Below are positions 22,197 through 30,800 of a DNA stretch of 64,000 nucleotides, in pieces. Origin of the DNA: Cylindrotheca closterium (Eukaryota > Bacillariophyta > Bacillariophyceae > Bacillariales > Bacillariaceae). Positions within the stretch are counted from its first letter, which is position 1. Each line of letters starts with the position of its first letter. The position numbers and the translations under genes were made by a program. The stretch covers positions 1 through 64,000 of the forward strand of contig CAKOGP040000202.1 in assembly GCA_933822405.4 (NCBI GenBank), read 5' to 3'. Under the pieces are notes generated by a model, which did no database searches, was not told where the DNA came from, and was given only the letters and a program-made list of their open reading frames with translations.

Positions 22197-22890
22197 TTAA
22201 CAGTTGTGGCAAAAGGGACCTTTGGGATTTGAGGAGCGAGAGATTTGGACTGGATTTTGTTTGGCAGTTGGAATCGCGAAATGTAGAATTATCAATAAAC
22301 ATCTGTGTCGGTCTGAATGCGCGAGCCCCATGCACAAAGAGTCCGATTGAAAGATGGTGCGTCACGAAGCGTTTCTCGCATGGTTTGAACCGAAGAAACA
22401 TGATCCCAAGATGACGAATCTTGATTGAAGGATGCTGTTCCATGGAACACTTGCCGCCTTGTTGTGACAGAAGAACAAATAGGGATGGAAGAAAGATGAT
22501 ACGTCTCGATTGAACGACCACGATGCCGTATCGAGCATTATGTGCATGGAGGTCACAAAAGACACATCCCAAGATAGCAAGTTTTTTCGAAAGGGGTAGA
22601 TTGGAACATCCGTCTCATGTTGGTGACGGAAGAAACATCCCAAGATGACAAGAAGTCTTGATTGGATGACACTTCACCCCGGAGGAACATTCCATACATG
22701 ACAGTCACACCAGAAACATCCCAATTCGAAATGTCCTCATTCAATGTGCCATTTCTTCCCAAGAGGAGATCTCGCATGTTTGTCACATCTGCAACATTGC
22801 ACCAAAACACGAGACTCCGATCAGTGCAGATTCAGCGTCTATCAGACCCTTCACAAACTGAGAAGAATCATCCTCAATTCAGTCATTGAC
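22197..22890 (-). pseudogene. Relic of the C-terminal part of a BspA-type repeat gene
   Basis: The minus strand from about 22890 encodes D-I-S-N-W-D-V-S-G-V-T and further S-W-D-V-S-S-V-T-N-M-R-x-M-F units typical of the BspA/DUF285-type 25-residue repeat. It then continues in other frames, and the family's C-terminal ending is still visible as G-P-F-C-H-N-C followed by TAA at 22197-22199 (compare G-P-F-C-Y at the end of the intact genes). At least two frame changes interrupt it (around 22570 and 22440). The four-Cys domain, stalk and membrane span are absent, so this is either a truncated duplicate or the end of a gene cut by rearrangement. Confidence 0.8.
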
Positions 22891-23746
22891 TGTATTGGCG
22901 GGTCAACCTTGAGCTGAAAACACCGCCTTGTCGGTGAAGAAGAAGGCTGGTAAGAGCCAACCATGCAGTCTTCGCTATCGGTATCTGGTATCAGGTACAG
23001 TACAGGTATCAGCCACTGAAAACAACCAGTGACGATGATGAGTCATGAGCATGAGTGATGAGTCCTTGTATGCTACAGTTGGGCGTCTGTCTAACCATAC
23101 GGTTTCCGTGATGCGTTTCTGCCAGTGCGTTTCGATGAGTGCGTTTCGATGAAACGCGTTTTCATCGCCTAATAAAAACGCGTTTTCCTTGCTTGTTCGC
23201 CGGGACCAGTTTTGGGATTTCACTTAATTTCAAAATAAAACAATTACAATACGACTTTATAACTGTTGATAATTGTACCGGTAGAAGAGACTAAAACCTC
23301 CTTTTTTCACTCTGCAACCTACCGGTAACGGTAGCTTTGAGCACGATCTGTCTCATAAATCCTTTTCAAACATTGGAGCATATAATTGGCAAAAATGCCG
23401 GTTCATCATTGACACGGTGGAGAACCTAACGTATGCTTTGTCATCTACACATATAAACTTGTAGAATGTTGCATCTTTCAAGCATTTAAAATTCCCACAC
23501 CAGTACTAGTACCTCGTATGGATAGTTGACGGTAGAGTCATTTGATTGTCAGAATATTCTGATCTGACAACCTACGCTAGACCCATCAATGATTTGTCTT
23601 CATGGAATACCAGAACTGGGTCATTTCTGTTGATTCTACACAAAAACCTGTAGCCTCGGTAATTGGATCTTTCGATCTTTTGATATTGCTGAACTTCTCT
23701 CGATTGTGAACTCACAAAAACGATAACCGTCTCTATTGAAACAGAC
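22891..23746. other. Intergenic region upstream of the small secreted ORF
   Basis: No gene is supported. It contains a small repeat cluster near 23124-23167 (separate entry), ACCGGT palindromes near 23278 and 23321, and ordinary AT-rich DNA. Confidence 0.4.
23124..23167. repeat. 14-bp tandem duplication joined to a palindrome
   Basis: The unit agtgcgtttcgatg occurs twice in direct tandem (23124-23137, 23138-23151). It runs into cgatgaaacgcgttttcatcg (23147-23167), which is palindromic apart from one unequal A/T run. Another aaacgcgttttcc follows at about 23176-23188. It could form a hairpin; there is no evidence of function. Confidence 0.7.
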
Positions 23747-24199
23747 ATGAAGCTCTCCTTTGTTGTTCCGTTCTTGGCCGCTTTGATTGGCATTGCCAAT
23801 GCCGAAAGTGTTGGTACAATTCGAGGAATCAAGGCAAGGGATCCTGATGGTGAAAGGATCAGGAGCCACAAGCATCATTCCAAACCTCCAGGAGAAGGGC
23901 GTTCTTATCACAATCGCCATGGCAGTGGAAGGGTCGGGGGTAAGGACAAACCAAGGGACCAGGAAGACAAAGTGATTCATACCTCTACGCATGCAGAAGA
24001 TAGTGCTGGTGACAAGCCCAGGAGCTATGTTGAATCGAGTTTTACATTCGACGGACAGGGGTTCCGATTGAGGGTAGTGATTGGGATAACCAAGCGACTG
24101 CAGCAGTCGATAAAGGTTAATACTTTCTTGTCCGTCCTCAACATTGGAAAACGGTCTTCGGCTCCTTGCCTGCCACAGGAGAAGCGGAGCTGGAATTGA
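23747..24199 (+). CDS. Possible small secreted protein
   Basis: A 150-residue frame with ATG at 23747. Residues 1-19 form a textbook signal peptide (Lys near the start, a hydrophobic core, then I-A-N-A before E-S-V), so the product would enter the secretory pathway. The mature part is hydrophilic and rich in Arg, His, Lys and Gly up to about residue 95, with no recognised domain. The last ~45 codons (from about 24065) overlap, on the opposite strand, the end of a copia reverse-transcriptase relic. The C-terminus may therefore be accidental read-through into inserted DNA, or the true gene may splice out. The signal peptide is the main reason to list it. Confidence 0.4.
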   Translation: MKLSFVVPFLAALIGIANAESVGTIRGIKARDPDGERIRSHKHHSKPPGEGRSYHNRHGSGRVGGKDKPRDQEDKVIHTSTHAEDSAGDKPRSYVESSFTFDGQGFRLRVVIGITKRLQQSIKVNTFLSVLNIGKRSSAPCLPQEKRSWN

Positions 24200-24520
24200 T
24201 CTTGTTTTGGCATTGCCTTTTCTAGCCTGAGATCGTCAAGAATTTGATCAATAAGATGGGGTTGTGTGAGATGAAGTATACCATCCTCTTTTCGTTGAAT
24301 GTTAACACCGCAAGGAGATCCCGGATGTCTCCTTCAACCGTAATGTCCAATTTGGCTTTATCATCTTCAATTGCGCGCTCAACTTCCTCCAAATTGGGAC
24401 CTGCCAGTAATAATGAATAGTCTGTGTACAAGACGTACATCACGGATTCTCGATAGAACACACATTCATCAACTTCGGGCTGCTTGAAAAGGGATTTTGC
24501 GCCAATGAGTTATCGCGTGA
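24130..24520 (-). mobile_element. Ty1/copia reverse-transcriptase relic
   Basis: Reading the minus strand from about 24500 gives K-Q-P-E-V-D-E-C-V-F-Y-R, then V-M-Y-V-L-Y-T-D-Y-S, A-G-P-N-L, L-D-I-T-V-E-G-D-I and, after frameshifts, L-I-D-Q-I-L-D-D-L-R-L and K-T-R-S-I-P-A-P. This order is that of the palm and following region of a Ty1/copia (CoDi-like) reverse transcriptase. The catalytic Y-x-D-D box reads Y-T-D-Y and the frame is broken at least twice, so it is dead. No gag, protease, integrase or matched LTR pair is recognised nearby. Confidence 0.75.
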
Positions 24521-25637
24521 CAGAAACTTGAAAAACACTGCAGGTGTTGCTATGCGAAGAAGGTACTGTACAGTAGCATGACAGTGGAAAGCTATTACGT
24601 ACCAAAGAGGCTGTGAAAAATGTTGGTACAAGAGTCGCAACAGAGTTGCAACTCATTCCTTTTGAAAGACTGCTCTGTATTTGACAGAGTGAAATTGAAG
24701 TCTAGGAATAGATAGTTATTAAGATTACCCTATTCCTGCCTCACCCTTGGAGGAATTTATTCTCTGCCTACATTGAACATATAGTTCTTGTTTGCGGTCA
24801 ACGGTGCACACCCATACCTACGCATAAAGACGCAAAGGCGGCCAGATTCCACCAGGGCGGGCGGGAAGGGAGGAAAATTTATTCTTGTTGGGTATGTTCG
24901 TGATAGATTCTGAGAGTTTTCAGCGAAGTGAGAAGAGACAGCCTGGTGTCTTTTTCTGTCGCTTCTCATCTGTTAGGTTGTACTAATAGCTTGAGTTCTT
25001 TTCCAGCTCGTACAACTGTGTAGACTATTACTTATTCCTGTTTGGAACGTTCTTGATGTTTGTTCAAACAGAAGCGAATAAGTCCATTTGGAATCTTTTG
25101 ATTTCTCTAGAGGATGATAGGACTTGTCTGTCGTCTCCTACAGGTACTGTGTCTGTTGTTTTCCGTCTGTTTTCTGACTCCTTCGATTATTCCTGGTAAC
25201 AACCGATGATGTAGAGCGAAGCATTGAGCTCTTTTTCTTTTACGTTGCGCTTCCTCCTGTGCTACCTCTGGTTTCTTATATGAATTGCATGCATTAATAG
25301 AGTTGGACAATCTGATAAACTCTCGTCTGATAATCCGACCCGTACAGCGCACTCATTTTTCAAACTGGAACCAGAATAATACACTGTCAACTTTGTCTCT
25401 AGAAATAGCATTCCAATCTACTTGATACTTTATTTTTGAAGTTGACCATTCCTTACATTCAGGAAGAATACCCTTGTAACATTTTAGATATCATATATCT
25501 TTTAAGGACCACTTTATTGGTCGATGGTATCGCCGATCCAACTACATTGACAGTCACCCTATGTCATGGCACCATTGCCTTCATTCCAGAATGATATAAG
25601 GCGATGCTGCTACCTCGTACATATGCATGTGCTCATA
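24521..25637. other. Intergenic region, possible decayed element DNA
   Basis: No gene is supported. Motifs such as cctattcctg (24728) and cttattcctg (25032) recur in a T-rich context and could belong to an old LTR, but I could not define ends or a direct-repeat pair. The open frames in this stretch lack ATG starts or known motifs. Confidence 0.35.
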
Positions 25638-26535
25638 TTATAGGTCGTCCATAGAAATATCACAATTCATGGCGTCTCCCAAATCAAGAAGTTCCTGTTT
25701 GATACTTTCCAGATCAAAGCCGGCCGCCAACGGTTCGTAGGCGTGTGCGATCCCATGCATTTCAAAAAGAACAGTGCTACCCCCTGGGGCAAGAGAATCG
25801 GATGTTTCCATTTTGTCGATAGAGAGTCCATTCTTGGCCAAAATGCTTGTCACCTTGTGAACAATCCCAGGGTTATCTGCACCTTCCAAAGTAAAGCTTC
25901 CAGAATCTACAAATCAAATTGGAAAACGAGAAGAGTGTGAGGGAGAAGGTTTCAATCTCCAATCAATATCCCAACCCGATCTCTAGGTATTTAGTTATAC
26001 GTACATGCGATTGCTGAATTGACGGTACTGATGACCACATCATCTTCCGCTGTCTCGAATACGGTGGCATTCAAATCGTGCATAGTCTCCAGTTGGGCGT
26101 TCAACTTGGACACATGTTCCTCAGGGATGTTCACTACCATCATGAGAGAAAAGTATTTGCCGAGCCTGGCTGCTTTGCTTTCCCCGACGTTTCCTCCAGC
26201 ATCAGTAACATGTTTTGTCATGTCCGATACGATTCCAGTTCTGTCACTGCCTACCGCGTTGATAATCAGGTTTTTGGTAGACATCAATCTCAGTTGGGTA
26301 GGTGAAAACGAGGCCGGCTGTGGCAAATGAAAGAGAAGAAGACGACAACAATGAGATGTGAGACCACGATAGACTTATTCAGCGAAGATTGCATGTGGTG
26401 TCAAACGACTTCAAATGTCTCAACGTCTCGCACTACTGTGAATACCTTCGCCTCTCAGACGAATTTTTCATCAAACGTTTCAATGAATGGACTTGCCTTG
26501 CACAAAGCAGAACGGCGGAGGGCGCTAAGCATCAT
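25638..26535 (-). CDS. Double-ACT-domain protein, probably mitochondrial
   Basis: Three exons are proposed on the minus strand: 26535-26497, 26317-26005 and 25906-25638, giving 206 residues. Intron 2 (98 nt) is GT-AG (GTACGT...TTTGTAG, phase 1). Intron 1 (179 nt) has a GC donor in strong context (AAG followed by GCAAGT) and a CCACAG acceptor, phase 0. The first exon plus the start of exon 2 make a basic amphipathic leader (M-M-L-S-A-L-R-R-S-A-L) typical of a mitochondrial presequence. Two ACT-like domains follow: residues about 28-110 (N-A-V-G-S-D-R-T-G-I-V) and about 125-195 (G-A-D-N-P-G-I-V-H-K-V). This tandem-ACT layout is that of the GcvR / glycine-cleavage-regulator-like family, which binds small ligands such as amino acids. 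No catalytic domain is present, so a regulatory role is inferred. It is divergently placed with the FKBP gene. Confidence 0.85.
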
Positions 26536-26902
26536 GATGTTGTAGTGTTGTAGTGTTTATCGGATTATATATTGATTGCGATGATATGATTCATTCATTC
26601 AACAACGAATTTATATGGAATGTGATGAGAACGTCGTTATATTTATATTTGATGTCAAACCGAATCCTTAGTCCGTAGGGCGTCCGCATATATTTGGGGA
26701 GTATTATCCCCCAACCCATTAAGCGACCAGCATCATCGTCCCAAAAGTTGATGGGATGGATACCGCAACTGACGTCAGGCGTGTCAAGTATCCATCACCC
26801 ATCATCATCATCCATCACCCATCATTATAAATAGAGTAGCAAGTGTATCTTGCATTGTGAATGGGGAATTTCTGTAACAGTCCAAATCTACTAGACAGAA
26901 CC
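26324..26902 (+). promoter_or_regulatory. FKBP promoter: CRE-like site, repeat and TATA box
   Basis: Between the divergent ACT-domain and FKBP genes lies a palindromic TGACGTCA at 26770-26777, a 15-bp direct repeat tccatcacccatcat (26791-26805 and 26811-26825) and a TATAAATA at 26826-26833, about 70 bp upstream of the preferred ATG (26903). TGACGT and ACGTCA are the CO2/cAMP-responsive core elements described for diatom carbonic-anhydrase promoters (bZIP-bound). Whether they act here is inference. The entry extends left across intron 1 of the ACT gene only to mark the shared upstream region; the strongest part is 26536-26902. Confidence 0.45.
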
Positions 26903-27643
26903 ATGAGACTACGATACACAATTGCCTTCCTTGCGACCATTGCTTGGACGACAGTGGAAGGCCTGGCACCTGCTACTCCTACTGGTACTACTACTACTAC
27001 TTGCCAAACATCATCGGAAAGAACTTCTGACAGTAGCAGTATTCCTTCATCAAACCTCGTTGATTTCAGCCTACAGGAACGAAGAAAAGTCTTGGCAACC
27101 TTTGCCAGCGTGACATCCATCCTTTTGTCATCTACAGAATCGGCGGTGGCTGAAACAACCTCCAGCAAGCCAAGCGAGTTTACCAGTGTGGGAACTCAAG
27201 CTCCGGCACCGGACGGAAATCAACCATTTGTGACTTTGGAGAATGGTATCAAGATAAAAGACTTTCGTGAGGGGACAGGCGACGCAGCTGTTGGAAAGAA
27301 CTCAAAGGTTAGTATTCAATGCTCGGGTCGGTTACTGAATCTGAACGGGGTGGTCTTTTACAATACCAAAAACAACAATCCAGATGGATTTGGAGCACTT
27401 CCGTTGGAGTTATCTCTTGGGAAGGGCGAAGCGGTCCCAGGATTGGAAGCTGGTTTGATTGGAATGAAGAAGGGGGGTATTCGACGAATAATTGTGCCAC
27501 AAGACCTTGCTTATAACAAGTTCCCTGACCTCGAGCCCAAGCCCATGAATACCAACGATCAACGGGCTTTGGACTCGGTTGTCAAGAACTCTCGGCGAGA
27601 TGGAGCTATTCTATTTGACGTACAGGTAGAACGGTTGAAATAA
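26903..27643 (+). CDS. FKBP-type peptidyl-prolyl isomerase, thylakoid lumen
   Basis: A 246-residue protein starting at ATG 26903; an in-frame ATG at 26861 would add 14 residues but would bury the signal peptide. Residues 1-20 are a signal peptide (R-L-R-Y-T-I-A-F-L-A-T). They are followed by a Thr/Ser-rich transit region and then E-R-R-K-V-L-A-T-F-A-S with a hydrophobic run ending A-V-A, which looks like a twin-arginine lumenal leader. This bipartite arrangement fits import into a complex plastid and then the thylakoid lumen. The FKBP domain (about 125-245) has V-P-G-L-E-A-G-L-I-G-M-K-K-G-G and P-Q-D-L-A-Y-N. The usual Trp of the active pocket is Leu and the F-D pair is altered, so isomerase activity may be weak and a chaperone or assembly role is possible. 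Confidence 0.85.
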   Translation: MRLRYTIAFLATIAWTTVEGLAPATPTGTTTTTCQTSSERTSDSSSIPSSNLVDFSLQERRKVLATFASVTSILLSSTESAVAETTSSKPSEFTSVGTQAPAPDGNQPFVTLENGIKIKDFREGTGDAAVGKNSKVSIQCSGRLLNLNGVVFYNTKNNNPDGFGALPLELSLGKGEAVPGLEAGLIGMKKGGIRRIIVPQDLAYNKFPDLEPKPMNTNDQRALDSVVKNSRRDGAILFDVQVERLK

Positions 27644-27877
27644 AATAATAATAATAATACACTATTGTTTTAACAAGCTGCAAAGCACGCAAGCAGAATC
27701 TTGTACCTTGGCACCAAATCGCCCTCATCTTTGCCATCATTCTGGTCGGTTATATGTTGCAAACATATACCCGACGAATGGAAACAACAAAGGTATTTTT
27801 GATCGGTGGACTTGGTGGTCAGTTAAAGTGAATGATTGATGGCTTGCTTCGTGAAGTGGTGCTTTGCTGTCGCTCAT

Positions 27878-30800
27878 CTAAGCAATGACACCCTCCAAGG
27901 CAAGAGTGGAGTGTCTAACCTTTTCAATTCTAACCGGTCTTTTCATTGTCGGGGGAGATATAAGTTCCACTTGGGTCAAAGTTTTCCGATGCTGAGCTGA
28001 AACCAAATGAGTGTCGGTTGGTGCCCTGATCATTTCGGAAATGTCATACATCTTTGTCATGTCGTACGGTTGACTGTGAGGTTGAAACATTGTATACGAA
28101 GGTGGAGTTTCAAGCATTTCCATGACTTTGCCGCTGGTCCCGCCACTCCTGTAATGAGCATTCATCGTTTCGTGTGAACGATACTTATCCCTGGAACGGG
28201 AACGAGGACGTCGATTTGAAGAGGTACGCCTGTCCCGCTTCCCTGAAGAGCCGTGGGACTCTAGTTTGCGCTTTGTCTCCTTCAACTTCTTGATTCGATC
28301 ACTGCTAACTCTACCAGAACCAGACTTTCTCGAACGTCTAGTCTTGGCGCTTTTGGATTTTGAAGCGTGCCTTGACTCTATAGCTCGTTTCTTTTTTCTC
28401 AAAGAATCCGCTTTCGTTTTGTTGCTGCTTTTCTTCTTGCTCTTTCCTTGTTGCTTACTGTCTTTATCCAACTTTGCTTGATCAGTCTTCTTTTTACTGG
28501 ACTCCATTCGAGATTGATTTTCGCTCTCCGTCTTGTTCGGTTTGTCTTTTTTCTTTCTTGAAAACAAAGCGGCAATTCTCTTGAATAGGCCTCCTTTCGA
28601 CTTGCTTTTAATCTCTTTCGAATCCGCCTCCTTGGTCGGCTTTTGCACAACGCTTTGTTCTTCATCTGATTCAGATGATTTACTTCCACTTGCCGACCCT
28701 GTGTCAAAAATATTGGTGTCGTTGGAAGCACCATGACTTTTCCACGAACTCGCAAAAGGATCTTTCTCGTCCTCACTTTTGGCACCAAGGCTTTTCCACG
28801 AACTAGCAAAAGGATCTTTCTCGTCCTCACTTTTGGCGCCATGGCTTTTCCATGAACTGGCAAAAGGATCGTTTTCGTCCTCAATTTTGCCATCCACGCC
28901 AATATCAATCACTGTCTCGTCCTCTGGTCCCAAGCCACTTCTTGTCGAGTCGACTTTGCTTGAGCTTGCGGAGGCTTTTGATGCTCTTTTCTTTCCCTTT
29001 CCCTTTTTCTTGCCATCTCCCTTTGCCTCGTCTCCTTTCGTTTCGATGGCTTTCCTGCTCCCACCTGACTTGCCTTTCTTCCCTTTTTTCTTTTTCGTAT
29101 CAGTACCACCATTCGTTTCACTTCTCGAATTAGTTGTGTTCTGGCCATCTTCACCTGAGGAAGACTGTACCGATCCCTCCAGTTCCTCCTTGATTGGAGA
29201 CTTATCGAGATCGTCGAAGCTAAATGACAGTGACGATGATGACATTTGCCTCATCGAAATTTGTTTCGTCAACTTCGGACTGAATGTCACTGCCTCAAAG
29301 TTTTCTGACGCTGATGATGACGAGGAGCTGGAAGAATCGCTAGAGGAACTTCCACTACTGGAAGAATTGCTCGAGGAGCCACTTGAGGAGCCACTTGAGG
29401 AGCTACTGGAAGAGCTACTGCTGCTATCGGAGGAGGAGGATGAACTATCGTCGTTGTCCTGGTCCGATGAAATGAGAAGGTCCTCGCTGGCAGGCGCTTC
29501 TGCTTGAGCGGGTGAATAATAGGGAACCTCGTCATCAGGCGGCGGAATATCCGTGGTCGGAAAAGGAACATCGTCATCATCCGGCGGCGGAACTTCCGTG
29601 GTTGGATAAGGAACATCATCATCATCAGGCGGTGGAACTTCTGTGGTTGGAAATTCCACTTCGTTCTCCTCGGTATTTACCTCGGCATTGGAGGAGTCAG
29701 AATCACTGTCGCTATCAGACGAATCGGAATCGGAATCACTATCATCGTCCGAACCTTGTGTCGTTTCCGCTTCAGGCTCTGCATTTGGTGGCATTGCAAC
29801 TTCCGGTGGGTCGTCTTCCAAACTTTCTGGTTCGGTCATTTCTGGCTGTGGGGGTTCTGGCATTTCAACGATGGGCACCGGTGATGCCGAACTGTCATCA
29901 TCGCTGTCTTGACTTTGTGGCGTTTCCGGCACACCAATGTTGTCGTCTAATGTTTCAGAATGATCATCATCCATAGCTTGTATTGCTGCGATGTCTGGAA
30001 GTGTACTGCTGTCATCTGATGCGGCAGAGCTGTCATCGCTATCGTTGTCTGGTAGGAATGTAGCCGAAGCTTGCTCCACCGGTTTGGCTTTTTCATTCGC
30101 AGTGCTATCGTCAGAGGAAGAGCTATCCGAAGCTGCATCTTTGGCTGGCGTGTTGATTAGAGCCGCCGCCGACTTTTCCATGTGGCTGCTATCCATTGAC
30201 GTCTTTTCTGGAGTAGGAGACGCGGCTGCTCCCGCACCAAACAATGCAGCTGACGAGTTGTTCATGCCTAAGGATTCTCGAGCGGCAGAGCTGTTCACAG
30301 TTGTGGATGGTCGTTTCCCCCTCCTTGGACTAGATAAGCCAAATAGGCCAGCTGCCGAGTTGTTCATGGAAGCACTTTTTCGAGTCGACTGGCGTGGACT
30401 GGGTGACATTGCCCCCCCTCCCATTCCAAACAATGCTGCAGCTGAATTATCTCCCATGGAAATGCTTTGTCGGATAGATCTCCGCGGACTAGGAGAACCT
30501 GCTGCGAAACCAAAGAGCGCAGCTGCCGAGTTATTCAAACTGGATCTTGAGGATTGCCGCTTTCCCAGTGTTGGACGGGGCGAGCCCGGGGCATCTCCTC
30601 CAGCTCCAAAAAATAGGGCCGCGACGGCGGAGTCGCTCATGGATGCTTCTGAATCCCGTCTCTCAAACACTTCTTCCAAGGAATCTTCATCGTTATCTTT
30701 GCGCTCTTTGGCCCTCTTGATCCGTTCTTGGACCTGTTCCTTTTGATTCTGAAGCATGCGCCAACTCATCAACGTGGAGTCTCCCGGTTTCTTGGTCTTG

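Noticed and set aside
24700..25100. Solo LTR of the copia relic
   Set aside because: Some repeated cttattcctg-like strings are present, but no defined ends, target duplication or second copy could be found.
28779..29507. 242-residue plus-strand frame
   Set aside because: Antisense of the Ser/Glu-rich part of the 1,879-residue protein; no ATG-linked function or motif.
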